Source of the DNA: Streptomyces sp. CG4
GTDB taxonomy: Bacteria; Actinomycetota; Actinomycetes; Streptomycetales; Streptomycetaceae
Direction: 5' to 3'
DNA: 64,000 nucleotides
NCBI RefSeq assembly: GCF_041080655.1
Contig: NZ_CP163525.1
Location: 8,308,001 to 8,372,000 of the forward strand
In this document: positions 41,350 through 49,757 of the stretch, in pieces
Position numbering within the stretch: position 1 is the stretch's first letter
How the letters are laid out: each line of letters opens with the position of its first letter
Made by a program: the position numbers and the translations under genes
Notes under the pieces: model-generated
Told to the model about the DNA's origin: nothing
Databases searched by the model: none
Seen by the model: only the letters and a program-made list of their open reading frames with translations

Positions 41350-42393
41350 GTGACCGTCGTCTGGATCAACGGCGCGTTCGGTGCGGGGAAGACCACCACC
41401 GCACGGGAGCTGATCGAACTGATCCCGAACAGCACGCTCTTCGACCCCGAGGTCATCGGCGGAGGGCTCGCGCAGCTGCTGCCGGCCAAGCGCCTCGCCG
41501 AGGTCGGTGACTTCCAGGACCTGCCGATCTGGCGTCGGCTCGTGGTCGACACGGCGGCCGCGCTCGTCGCCGAGCTGGGCGGGACCCTCGTCGTGCCCAT
41601 GACCCTGCTCCGCCAGGAATACCGCGACGAGATCTTCGGCGGCCTCGCCGCCCGCCGCATCCCGGTGCACCATTTTCTGCTCGCTCCGGCTGAAACGATC
41701 CTGCGGGAACGGACAGCCGCGCGGGAGATCCCGCCGGACCTGCCCGACGGCGAGATACGGCAGCGGCAGTGGGCCTACGACCACATCGAGCCCTACCGCG
41801 CCGCCCTCGCCTCCTGGCTCACCGCCGACGCGCACCTCGTGGACACCAGCGCCCTCACGCCGTACGCCACCGCCGTCCGCATCGCCGACGCCGTCGGCAG
41901 CGGGGCCGTACCGCCCTGCGACATCGTGCAGACCCCCGAGCCGACCGCCGAGACCCTCGCCGCCGGGGTGCTGCTCTTCGACGAGCACGACCGGGTGCTG
42001 CTCGTGGACCCCACCTACAAGCCCGGCTGGGAGTTCCCCGGCGGGGTGGTAGAGCGCGGCGAGGCGCCGGCCCGCGCCGGGATGCGCGAGGTCGCCGAGG
42101 AGACCGGGATACGGCTGAGAGAGGTGCCCCGGCTCCTCGTCGTCGACTGGGAACGGCCGGTGCCGCCCGGCTTCGGCGGGCTGCGGCTGCTGTTCGACGG
42201 CGGCCGGCTGGAATCCGGCGAGGCGTCCCGGGTGCTGCTGCCCGGCCCGGAACTGCGCGCCTGGCGCTTCGCCACCGAGCAGGAGGCGGCCGGGATGCTG
42301 CCACCGGTCCGCTACGAGCGCCTGCACTGGGCCCTGCGGGCCCGCGAGCGGGGCACCGCCCTGTACCTGGAGGCCGGGGTTCCGGTCGGCTGA
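41350..42393 (+). CDS. P-loop kinase fused to NUDIX hydrolase
   Basis: A 347-residue two-domain protein. Residues 1-175 form an AAA/nucleoside-kinase-like P-loop domain (Walker A NGAFGAGKTTTA at 7-18). Residues 185-347 form a NUDIX domain with the box GGVVERGEAPARAGMREVAE followed by ETGI. The kinase part may phosphorylate a small molecule or nucleotide and the NUDIX part hydrolyse a nucleoside diphosphate derivative. GTG at 41350 follows GGGGGAG. The joint substrate is unknown. Confidence 0.85.
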   Translation: MTVVWINGAFGAGKTTTARELIELIPNSTLFDPEVIGGGLAQLLPAKRLAEVGDFQDLPIWRRLVVDTAAALVAELGGTLVVPMTLLRQEYRDEIFGGLAARRIPVHHFLLAPAETILRERTAAREIPPDLPDGEIRQRQWAYDHIEPYRAALASWLTADAHLVDTSALTPYATAVRIADAVGSGAVPPCDIVQTPEPTAETLAAGVLLFDEHDRVLLVDPTYKPGWEFPGGVVERGEAPARAGMREVAEETGIRLREVPRLLVVDWERPVPPGFGGLRLLFDGGRLESGEASRVLLPGPELRAWRFATEQEAAGMLPPVRYERLHWALRARERGTALYLEAGVPVG

Positions 42394-42404
42394 GCCGCCG
42401 GCAC

Positions 42405-42464
42405 GCGCCTGCCCAACGGGGCTCATGCGCCAGCCCAACGGCGCTCATGCGCCAGCCCAACGCG
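42405..42464. repeat. 22-bp tandem repeat
   Basis: Two full copies of GCTCATGCGCCAGCCCAACG plus two bases (42421-42442, 42443-42464) and a partial third (GCGCCTGCCCAACGGG, 42405-42420). It lies in the gap between the convergent kinase-NUDIX and MBL genes. Around 42467-42560 a looser duplication (GAAAGTCGTGCCTC and GAAAGCCGTGCCTC) follows. Confidence 0.8.
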
Positions 42465-42613
42465 GCAGAAAGTCGTGCCTCGGGGTCAGCCGAGCCGCCC
42501 GGCACACGTCCGCCGACGGTGGCCGAAAGCCGTGCCTCCGTGTCCAGCCGCGTGGACCGGCGACTGATGGATGCCGACCGGCGATTGCGATTGCTGGATG
42601 CTGTGCCCCGCGT

Positions 42614-43318
42614 TCATCGGGCGCTCGCCGCCTTGCGCAGCGCGGCGGCCGCGCCCCCGACGACCGCGTCTCCATGGCCGAAGCACGCCACGTCCGCGTC
42701 CAGCTCGGCCAACCGGTCGAGCGAGGCGAGGAGTTGGGGGCGGTCGAGGTTCAAGACGCCCGGGATCACGGTACCGTCGGCCGGCGAGGCCGCCACCGTG
42801 TCCCCGGTGAACAGCACGCCCTGCGCGGGCAGGAACAGAGCGATGCTGCCGTCGGTGTGGCCGGGTACGTGGAGCACCCGGGCGCCGCCGCCGACGTCCA
42901 GTACATCGCCGTCGGACACCGTGGTGACCGACGCCGGCGGCACCGGTGTGCCCGCGGGCAGGAGCTCGGTCGCCGCCGCGTGGATCGGCAGCTCCCACTC
43001 CTCGAACCGCGGGGGCGGACCGGGGAGTTCACCGCGGATGAACGGCGCCTCCAGCCGGTGCACCAGCACCTCGGCACCGCTGAGCGCGGCGAACTCGCCC
43101 GCGCCGCCCACGTGGTCCTCGTGGAAGTGGGTGAGCACGATCCGTCGTACGTCCCCCGGCGCGTGCCCCAGCGCCGTGACCGCGTCGGCGATCGCGCGGC
43201 CGGCGCCGATCGTGCCCGCGTCTATCAGTGTCAACGCGTCGTCGTCGCGCCAGAGATAGGCCTGGCCCACGGGGAAGCGGAGGAGGTGCAGGCGGGGGAG
43301 CAGTTCGATGACGTCCAT
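42614..43318 (-). CDS. MBL-fold metallo-hydrolase
   Basis: A 234-residue metallo-beta-lactamase-fold hydrolase. The zinc motif LTHFHEDHVGG (THxHxDH) is at about 60-70, the next His is in VPGHTDGS, Asp in FTGDTVAAS and the last His in CFGHGD. No signal peptide, so it is cytoplasmic. Similar enzymes act as glyoxalase II-like thioesterases or lactonases; the substrate is unknown. Start ATG at 43318. Confidence 0.9.
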   Translation of the reverse strand: MDVIELLPRLHLLRFPVGQAYLWRDDDALTLIDAGTIGAGRAIADAVTALGHAPGDVRRIVLTHFHEDHVGGAGEFAALSGAEVLVHRLEAPFIRGELPGPPPRFEEWELPIHAAATELLPAGTPVPPASVTTVSDGDVLDVGGGARVLHVPGHTDGSIALFLPAQGVLFTGDTVAASPADGTVIPGVLNLDRPQLLASLDRLAELDADVACFGHGDAVVGGAAAALRKAASAR

Positions 43319-43380
43319 GCGCCGACCGTAGGCAGCGCCCCCGCCCGCGGGCGAGGGCGCTCTGCCGTCGGCAGAAGGGT

Positions 43381-44736
43381 TCAGCCCGCCGCGTAGTTGC
43401 GCAGGAACAGCGCCTCGGCGACCGAGAGCCGCTCCAGTTCCTCGGGGGACACGCTCTCGTCGACCGCGTGGATCTGTGCCTCCGGCTCGCTCAGGCCGAT
43501 GAGCAGGATCTCCGCCTGCGGGTAGAGGCGGGCGAGGGTGTTGCACAGCGGGATGGAGCCGCCCTGGCCGGCGTACTGCATGGTCTCGCCGGGGTAGGCG
43601 ACCGCCATCGCGTCGGCCATCGCCTGGTACGCCGGGCTGGAGGGGTCGGCACGGAAGGGCTGGCCCTGGCCGATCTGCTCGGTGGTGACCCGGGCGCCCC
43701 AGGGTGTGTGCGCCTCGACGTGCGCCTGGAGCAGTTTGGTCGCCGCCGCGGCGTCCACGCCCGGCGGCACCCGCAGGCTGATCAGGGCACGGGCGCTCGA
43801 CTGCACGGACGGGGTGGCGCCGATGACCGGCGGGCAGTCGATGCCGAGCACGGTGACCGCCGGGCGGGCCCAGATACGGTCGGCGATCGAGCCGTCACCG
43901 ATCAGCTCCACGCCGTCCAGCACCCTGGCGTCCGAACGGAACTGCTCCTCGGTGTACTCCAGGCCGTCCCACGCCGCCGTCGCGTCGAGCCCGTCGACCG
44001 TGGTCGAACCGTCCTCGGCGCGCAGCGAGTCCAGCACACGGACCAGCGCGCCCAGCGCGTCCGGGGCGGCACCGCCGAACTGGCCGGAGTGCAGATTGCC
44101 CGCGAGCGTGTCGACGGCCACCCGGACCAGGGTCATGCCGCGCAGCGTGGTGGTCACCGTCGGCAGGCCGGCGCGGAAGTTGCCCGCGTCGCCGATCACG
44201 ATGGTGTCCGCGGCCAGCAGCTCCGGGTGCTGCTCGGCGTACCGCTCCAGGCCGCCCGTGCCCTGCTCCTCCGAGCCCTCGACGATCACCTTGACGTGGA
44301 CCGGGACGCCGCCGTTCGCCTTCAGGGCGCGCAGCGCGAGCAGGTGCATGAGGACGCCGCCCTTGCAGTCGGCACTGCCGCGGCCGTACCAGCGGCCGTC
44401 ACGCTCGGTCAGCTCGAACGGCGGAGTGGTCCAGCCGGCCTCGTCCAGCGGCGGCTGCACATCGTAGTGCGCGTAGAGGAGAACCGTTTTCGCACCCTCC
44501 GGGCCCGGCAGAAAGCCGTACACGGACTGGGTGCCGTCCGGGGTGTCCAGCAGGGCCACGTCGGCGAAACCCTCGGCGCGCAGGGCGTCGGCGATCCAGT
44601 GCGCGGCGGCCTCGCTCTCGCTCTTCGGGAACTGCGCGAAATCCGCCACCGACTTGAAGGCGACCAGTTCGGCCAGCTCCGCCTTGGCCTGCGGCAGCAG
44701 CGAGGCGACGGTCTCGGCGACCGGATTCGACGACAT
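43381..44736 (-). CDS. M20-family dipeptidase
   Basis: A 451-residue zinc aminopeptidase/dipeptidase. Metal ligands: His in LLYAHYDVQP, Asp in YGRGSADCKG, Glu pair in VEGSEEQGTGG, Asp in VIGDAGN, and a late His in EAQIHAVDE. The insertion between is the usual dimerisation domain. It cleaves dipeptides or the Cys-Gly type products of thiol turnover. ATG at 44736 is preferred over a GTG two codons earlier because GAGGAG then has a proper distance. Confidence 0.92.
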   Translation of the reverse strand: MSSNPVAETVASLLPQAKAELAELVAFKSVADFAQFPKSESEAAAHWIADALRAEGFADVALLDTPDGTQSVYGFLPGPEGAKTVLLYAHYDVQPPLDEAGWTTPPFELTERDGRWYGRGSADCKGGVLMHLLALRALKANGGVPVHVKVIVEGSEEQGTGGLERYAEQHPELLAADTIVIGDAGNFRAGLPTVTTTLRGMTLVRVAVDTLAGNLHSGQFGGAAPDALGALVRVLDSLRAEDGSTTVDGLDATAAWDGLEYTEEQFRSDARVLDGVELIGDGSIADRIWARPAVTVLGIDCPPVIGATPSVQSSARALISLRVPPGVDAAAATKLLQAHVEAHTPWGARVTTEQIGQGQPFRADPSSPAYQAMADAMAVAYPGETMQYAGQGGSIPLCNTLARLYPQAEILLIGLSEPEAQIHAVDESVSPEELERLSVAEALFLRNYAAG

Positions 44737-44867
44737 GGGCACGCTCCTCGTGGGTGCGACGTTGTACGGGGTGATAGCCCCGATACTCCCACAGTGGCCT
44801 GCGACGACGGCCGCCGTAGGATGCGAGGGACACTACGGCAGCGGCTGGATCGGAGCAGTAGACCATC

Positions 44868-46109
44868 GTGAGCGGCGAGAACTCTTCGGCGGACGACGTG
44901 CAGCGGGTGTGGGACGTCGTCGTGGTGGGCGCGGGACCCGCGGGGGCCTCGGCCGCCTATGCGGCCGCGGTCGCGGGACGGCGCGTGCTGTTGCTGGAGA
45001 AAGCCGAGTTGCCCCGCTACAAGACCTGCGGCGGCGGCATCATCGGCCCCTCGCGCGACGCGCTGCCCCCCGGCTTCGAGCTGCCCCTCCGCGACCGGGT
45101 GCACGCGGTCACCTTCTCGAACAACGGCCGCTTCACCCGCACCCGCCGCTCCAAGCAGATGCTGTTCGGGCTGATCAACCGGCCCGAGTTCGACCAGCAG
45201 CTGGTCGAGCACGCCCAGAAGGCGGGCGCCGAGCTGCGTACGGGCGTCACGGTGCAGCGGGTCGAGCAGCACGGCTCGGCGGTCCCCGACCGGCGCACGG
45301 TCGCCGTCGTCCTGCAGGGCGGTGAGACGGTGCTGACCCGCGCGGTCGTCGGTGCCGACGGCAGCGCCAGCCGCATAGGGGCGCATGTCGGTGTGAAGCT
45401 GGACCAGGTGGACCTCGGTCTGGAGGCGGAGATCCCGGTCCCGGACTCGGTCGCCGAGGACTGGAAGGGGCGGGTCCTCATCGACTGGGGCCCGATGCCC
45501 GGCAGTTACGGCTGGGTGTTCCCGAAGGGCGACACGCTGACGGTCGGGGTGATCTCCGCGCGCGGCGAAGGCGCCGCCACCAAGCGGTACTTGGAGGACT
45601 TCACGGCCCGCCTCGGTCTGTCCGGTTTCGAGCCGACCGTCTCCTCCGGCCATCTCACCCGCTGCCGCGCCGACGACTCGCCCCTGTCCCGGGGGCGGGT
45701 GCTGGTCTGTGGTGACGCGGCCGGGCTGCTGGAGCCGTGGACCCGCGAAGGTATTTCCTTCGCGCTGCGCTCGGGCCGGCTCGCGGGGGAGTGGGCGGTC
45801 CGCATCGCCGAGGCCCACGACGCGGTCGACACGCGGCGCCAGGCGCTGAACTACGCGTTCGCGATCAAGGCCGGGCTCGGTGTCGAGATGAGTGTCGGCA
45901 GGCGCATGCTGACCGTGTTCGAGAAGCGTCCCGGACTCTTCCACGCGGCCCTCACCGGCTTCCGCCCGGCGTGGAAGGCGTTCCGGGACATCACGCAGGG
46001 CTCGACCTCGCTGGGCGAGATCGTCCGCTCCCACCCGATCGCCCAGCGCGCCCTGACCGCGCTGGACCGCGGGGAGGCCGTCCCGGCGGAGGAACCCGTC
46101 GGCTCCTGA
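44868..46109 (+). CDS. Geranylgeranyl reductase-family FAD oxidoreductase
   Basis: A 413-residue flavoprotein. FAD motifs: DVVVVGAGPAGASAAYAA (about 16-33), the cysteine loop YKTCGGGI, and CGDAAGLLEPWTREGI. Members reduce isoprenoid double bonds, for example of menaquinone side chains or other polyprenyl lipids. GTG at 44868 has only a distant GGAG. It is divergent from the dipeptidase. No isoprenoid genes are adjacent, so it may be a housekeeping quinone-tailoring enzyme. Confidence 0.9.
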   Translation: MSGENSSADDVQRVWDVVVVGAGPAGASAAYAAAVAGRRVLLLEKAELPRYKTCGGGIIGPSRDALPPGFELPLRDRVHAVTFSNNGRFTRTRRSKQMLFGLINRPEFDQQLVEHAQKAGAELRTGVTVQRVEQHGSAVPDRRTVAVVLQGGETVLTRAVVGADGSASRIGAHVGVKLDQVDLGLEAEIPVPDSVAEDWKGRVLIDWGPMPGSYGWVFPKGDTLTVGVISARGEGAATKRYLEDFTARLGLSGFEPTVSSGHLTRCRADDSPLSRGRVLVCGDAAGLLEPWTREGISFALRSGRLAGEWAVRIAEAHDAVDTRRQALNYAFAIKAGLGVEMSVGRRMLTVFEKRPGLFHAALTGFRPAWKAFRDITQGSTSLGEIVRSHPIAQRALTALDRGEAVPAEEPVGS

Positions 46110-46173
46110 CCGCTCGGTGCGTGACGACTCGGACCGCGACGGCTCAGCTTGTGACGATTGGGCTCGTGACGGC

Positions 46174-46623
46174 TCAGCTCGTGACGCTGATCCGGAAGAC
46201 CGGGTGGTCGGGGGCGATACGGCGCAGGTCCGCGTCCGGGGAGTCGGCGCCGACGCCGTTGAAGAAGACACCGACCTCCGCCTTCCAGCGCTTGAGGTAG
46301 GCCCGCAGCAGCGGGATCTTGTCGTCGTCGGCGACCTCGGTGGCGGTGAACACGTCCACGGTCTTGCCGAGCCGCAGCTCGCCGCCGCCGGCCGCCCGCA
46401 TGTTGCGGGTCCACTGGACATGGCCGCGCGGCGCGAGCAGGTACTGCTGCCCGTCCACCGTCAGCAGGTTGACCGGAGTGGTGCGCCACTCTCCGCTCTT
46501 GCGTCCGCGCACCGCGAGGACCCGGGAACCCCAGACGCTCATGCCGCGCCGGGTGAGCCAGGCGACGGCCCGGTTGAGGACGTTGACGGTGAGCCAGCCG
46601 GGCTTCTTGACGTGTGTCGACAT
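46174..46623 (-). CDS. Deazaflavin (F420)-dependent nitroreductase-family protein
   Basis: A 149-residue split-barrel protein of the F420-dependent nitroreductase (Ddn-like) family: RGRKSGEWRTTPVNLLTVDG, then YLLAPRGHVQWTRNMRAAG. It uses the deazaflavin cofactor F420 to reduce quinones, nitro compounds or other electrophiles. GGGGGT precedes the ATG at 46623. Three TetR-type sites lie in the promoter shared with the divergent TetR gene, so it is likely induced by a toxic compound. Confidence 0.88.
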   Translation of the reverse strand: MSTHVKKPGWLTVNVLNRAVAWLTRRGMSVWGSRVLAVRGRKSGEWRTTPVNLLTVDGQQYLLAPRGHVQWTRNMRAAGGGELRLGKTVDVFTATEVADDDKIPLLRAYLKRWKAEVGVFFNGVGADSPDADLRRIAPDHPVFRISVTS

Positions 46624-46643
46624 GACGACCCCCACGATTCGGG

Positions 46644-46709
46644 AGAGCGGTGCTCTCGCTTGACTCCAGTGTGGAGCAGAGCGCCGCTCCAAAGCAAGAG
46701 CAGCGTTCT
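46644..46709. promoter_or_regulatory. Three AGAGCnnnGCTCT operators
   Basis: AGAGC-GGT-GCTCT (46644-46656, extended by one more base pair to GAGAGC/GCTCTC), AGAGC-GCC-GCTCC (46678-46690) and AGAGC-AGC-GTTCT (46697-46709) share one 5-3-5 pattern; a GCTCT half-site follows near 46723. They fill the region between the F420-type gene and the TetR gene. Confidence 0.7.
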
Positions 46710-46750
46710 CTTTTGTGTGCGATGCTCTCGCTGCGTGGCATACTGCTGGC

Positions 46751-47437
46751 ATGAGCACTGCACAGGGCGCCCGCGCACGGGCTCGGATCGCCGTCACGGC
46801 GGCCATCAAGGACGAGGCCCGCAGGCAGCTGGCGGACGAAGGCGCGGCCAAGCTCTCGCTGCGGGCCGTCGCCCGCGAGCTGGGCATGGTCTCCTCGGCC
46901 CTGTACCGCTACTTCCCCAGCCGGGACGAGCTGCTCACCGCCCTGATCATTGACGCCTACGACTCCCTCGGCGAGGCGGCGGAGCAGGTCCGGGACGCCA
47001 CAGCCGACGCCGCTCCGGTGGCCCGATGGACCGCGGTGTGCGAGGCGGTGCGCGCATGGGGGCTCACCCACCCGCACGAGTACGCGCTGATCTACGGCTC
47101 GCCCGTGCCGGGCTACGCCGCCCCCCAGACCACCGTGCCGGCCGCCGCCCGCATCGGTTTCGTCTTCCTCGGCATCGTGCGGGACGCCCGCGAGCGCTTC
47201 GGCCTCGCGGACCTCGCCCTCCCCGCAGGGCTGCGTCCCGAGGCCGAGCGCCTGACCGCCGAACTCGCTCCCGAACTGCCCCCCGAGGTGATCGCGGCCC
47301 TGGTGGCGGCCTGGGCCCAGCTGTTCGGGCTGGTGAGCTTCGAGCTGTTCGGCCAGTTCAACAACCTGGTCGAGGACCGGGAGGACTTCTTCCGGTACGC
47401 GGCGACGGGGCTGGCACACACGGTGGGCCTGCGCTAG
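46751..47437 (+). CDS. TetR-family transcriptional regulator
   Basis: A 228-residue TetR repressor with helix-turn-helix in LSLRAVARELGMVSSALYRY (about 36-55) and a TetR C-terminal domain of the WHG type. The ATG at 46751 has no ribosome site and CATACT (46739-46744) sits where a -10 would make a leaderless mRNA. The three dyads upstream are its likely operators, giving autorepression and control of the divergent F420-type reductase. Confidence 0.9.
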   Translation: MSTAQGARARARIAVTAAIKDEARRQLADEGAAKLSLRAVARELGMVSSALYRYFPSRDELLTALIIDAYDSLGEAAEQVRDATADAAPVARWTAVCEAVRAWGLTHPHEYALIYGSPVPGYAAPQTTVPAAARIGFVFLGIVRDARERFGLADLALPAGLRPEAERLTAELAPELPPEVIAALVAAWAQLFGLVSFELFGQFNNLVEDREDFFRYAATGLAHTVGLR

Positions 47438-47558
47438 GCGGGGCGGGCGGCCGGGCGCTGCACCTCGCCGTGCCCGGCGCCGTACTTCCCGGGGAGTACG
47501 AGTGATCACCTCGCTCGGCTGACGCCCTGCCCTGCCGCCGGCGTCTAGCGTGGCGGTC

Positions 47559-48779
47559 ATGGAAGAGCAGCGCGCCCCCTCGCACGGGTGGCGGTACGGG
47601 CCGCCGTGGCGCGGCGCCCCGGACGGCGACGGGGCGGAGCCGCACCACGCCCGCCGGCCCTGGCGCTCGACCGTGCTGCTCACCGCGTTCGTCCTGGTCG
47701 GCACCAACTTCGCGGCGCACAGCCAGCCGCTCCGTGTGCCGCTCGATCCGTACGCGCGCGTGCTGCTGCTCGTCGCCTCGGTCCTGCTGCTGTGGCGGCA
47801 CCGGTACCCGGTGGCGGTGGCCTTCGGCACCGCGACGGTGACCCTCGCCTACTTCGCCGCGGGCTACCCCTACGGGCCGGTCTTCCTGACCGTCGCCGTC
47901 GGCTGCTTCAGCGCCGTCGTCGCCGGGCACCGGCGGGCCGCCTGGGCCTCGGTCGGCCTGCTGTGGTGCGGGCACACCCTGATCGCCCTCTGGCTCTACC
48001 GCTGGCTGCCGCCCGCGGGCGACAAGGGCGCCGGCCTCACCCAGGAGATCGTCATCGCCACCTGGGTACTGGCCATCGTCGCCCTGTCCGAACTGGCCCG
48101 GATACGGCGCGAACAGTGGGCGCGGGAGCGTGCCGACCGGGCGCAGGCGGCGCGGCGCCGCGCGGACGAGGAACGGCTGCGGATCGCCCGCGAGTTGCAC
48201 GACGTCCTCGCACACAGCATCTCCGTCATCAACGTCCAGGCCGGCATGGGGCTCGCACTGCTCGACAGCGACCCCGAGCAGGCGCGGGCCGCGCTCACCA
48301 CCATCAAGGCCGCCAGCAAGGAAGCCCTCGGCGAAGTACGCCAGGTCCTCGACACCCTGCGCACGTCCGGCGCCGCGCCGCGCACCCCCGCGCCCGGCCT
48401 GGACCGGCTGCCGGAGCTGGTGGCGCAGGCGGCCGCCGCCGGACTGACCGTGCGGATCGAGGGCGAGCCGCCGCAGCTGCCGCCCGGTGCCGACCTCGCC
48501 GCCTTCCGTATCGTGCAGGAGGCCCTGACCAACGTCGTACGGCACTCCGGATCGCGGCACGCGCGCGTGCGCTTCGCCCACGACGGCGACGCGCTGCGGC
48601 TGCGCATCGACGACGACGGTCCGGCCACCGGCGCCGACGCCGGGGGCAGCGGGAACGGGCTGGCCGGCATGCGGGAGCGGGCGGCCGCGCTCGGTGGCAC
48701 GATCGAGGCGGGCCCGCGCCCCGACGGCGGTTTCCGGGTGCTCGCCGTACTGCCGTCGCACCTCAGGGAGGACCAGTGA
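47559..48779 (+). CDS. Sensor histidine kinase (NarL/DesK-type, HisKA_3)
   Basis: A 406-residue membrane kinase. Five or six membrane helices lie between about 38 and 178, followed by a coiled-coil and the HisKA_3 domain with phospho-acceptor His214 in RELHDVLAHS; the ATPase part has the N box (FRIVQEALTNVVRH) and G box (GNGLAGMRER). No extracellular sensor domain exists, so it senses through the membrane. ATG at 47559 is used; GTG at 47550 is possible. It overlaps the response regulator by four bases. Confidence 0.93.
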   Translation: MEEQRAPSHGWRYGPPWRGAPDGDGAEPHHARRPWRSTVLLTAFVLVGTNFAAHSQPLRVPLDPYARVLLLVASVLLLWRHRYPVAVAFGTATVTLAYFAAGYPYGPVFLTVAVGCFSAVVAGHRRAAWASVGLLWCGHTLIALWLYRWLPPAGDKGAGLTQEIVIATWVLAIVALSELARIRREQWARERADRAQAARRRADEERLRIARELHDVLAHSISVINVQAGMGLALLDSDPEQARAALTTIKAASKEALGEVRQVLDTLRTSGAAPRTPAPGLDRLPELVAQAAAAGLTVRIEGEPPQLPPGADLAAFRIVQEALTNVVRHSGSRHARVRFAHDGDALRLRIDDDGPATGADAGGSGNGLAGMRERAAALGGTIEAGPRPDGGFRVLAVLPSHLREDQ

Positions 48780-49441
48780 TCCGGGTACTGCTCGCCGACG
48801 ACCAGTCGCTGGTGCGGGCCGGTTTCCGGGCGTTGCTCGACGCACAGCCGGACATCGAGGTGGCCGGAGAGGCGGCCGACGGCGAAGAGGCGCTGCGCCT
48901 GGTGCGCGAACTGCGGCCGGACGTCGTCCTGATGGACATCCGCATGCCCCGGCTGGACGGTCTCGCCGCGACCCGGCGCATCACCGGCGACGCGGAGCTG
49001 CAGGACGTGAAGGTGGTCATGCTCACCACCTTCGAGCTGGACGAGTACGTCTTCGAGGCGATCCGCTCCGGCGCCTCCGGGTTCCTGGTCAAGGACACCG
49101 AACCGGAGGAACTCCTGCGCGCGGTACGGGCGGTGGTGCAGGGGGACGCGTTGCTGTCGCCGGGCGTGACCCGCCGGCTGATCGCCGAGTTCGCGGCCCG
49201 TTCCAAGGAACCCGCGGCGGCGGACGCCCTCGGCCGGCTCACCGAGCGGGAACGGGAGGTGATGGCGCTCGTCGGCATCGGCCTGTCCAACGAGGAGATC
49301 GCCCGCCGGCTGGTGGTCAGCCCGCTCACCGCCAAGACCCATGTGAGCCGCACGATGGTGAAGCTGGGCGCGCGGGACCGCGCCCAACTCGTCGTGCTGG
49401 CCTACGAGTCGGGGTTGGTGCGGCCCGGCTGGCTGGGCTGA
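48776..49441 (+). CDS. Response regulator, NarL/FixJ type
   Basis: A 221-residue regulator with receiver domain (acid pocket Asp8/Asp9, phospho-acceptor Asp54 in VVLMDIRMP, conserved Lys in FLVKDTEP) and a LuxR-type helix-turn-helix at the C-terminus (LTEREREVMALVGIGLSNEE). GTG at 48776 overlaps the kinase stop and has GGGAGG upstream. The target genes are unknown; no transporter follows in the same direction. Confidence 0.94.
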   Translation: MIRVLLADDQSLVRAGFRALLDAQPDIEVAGEAADGEEALRLVRELRPDVVLMDIRMPRLDGLAATRRITGDAELQDVKVVMLTTFELDEYVFEAIRSGASGFLVKDTEPEELLRAVRAVVQGDALLSPGVTRRLIAEFAARSKEPAAADALGRLTEREREVMALVGIGLSNEEIARRLVVSPLTAKTHVSRTMVKLGARDRAQLVVLAYESGLVRPGWLG

Positions 49442-49686
49442 GCCGTCTGCCGGAAACGCACCAGCACGCTCACCACCCGGGCCACGAACACGAGCACCGC
49501 GACCGCCATGCCGAGCCGCACCAGTATCTTGGCCGGCAGGTGCGGCAGGTCGAAGAGAAGCGCGGGGCCGGCCACGGCTCCGAACAGCACCGCCGCCGCG
49601 AAGGTCGCGCTCGCCAGCGCATAGCCGATCTCCACCGTCGCCGCGTCCTGTTGGGCTTTGGTACGGCGTCCCCCGTATGCGTACAT
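49402..49686 (-). CDS. DUF6332-family small membrane protein
   Basis: A 94-residue protein with two membrane helices (about 22-45 and 55-75) and the family ending QPSQPGRTNPDS. I know it as DUF6332 in Streptomyces; the function is unknown. Its last 40 bases overlap the convergent response-regulator gene. It follows the MFS gene and its terminator, so it probably has its own promoter. The ATG at 49686 has GGGGGA directly before it, too close for an ideal ribosome site. Confidence 0.78.
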   Translation of the reverse strand: MYAYGGRRTKAQQDAATVEIGYALASATFAAAVLFGAVAGPALLFDLPHLPAKILVRLGMAVAVLVFVARVVSVLVRFRQTAQPSQPGRTNPDS

Positions 49687-49704
49687 TCCCCCAGCTTCAC
49701 AGAA

Positions 49705-49741
49705 GCGCGCCCGGCGGAGCAACCAGCTCCGCCGGGCGCGC
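49705..49741 (-). terminator. Intrinsic terminator after the MFS gene
   Basis: GCGCGCCCGGCGGAGC (49705-49720) and its exact complement (49726-49741) form a 16-bp perfect stem with loop AACCA. It lies 17 bases after the stop of the minus-strand MFS gene. Confidence 0.9.
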
Positions 49742-49757
49742 ACTTGGAGGCTTCCCC

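Noticed and set aside
42425..43396. Plus-strand frame opposite the MBL hydrolase
   Set aside because: It is the complement shadow of a clear THxHxDH metallo-hydrolase and its start lies in tandem repeats.
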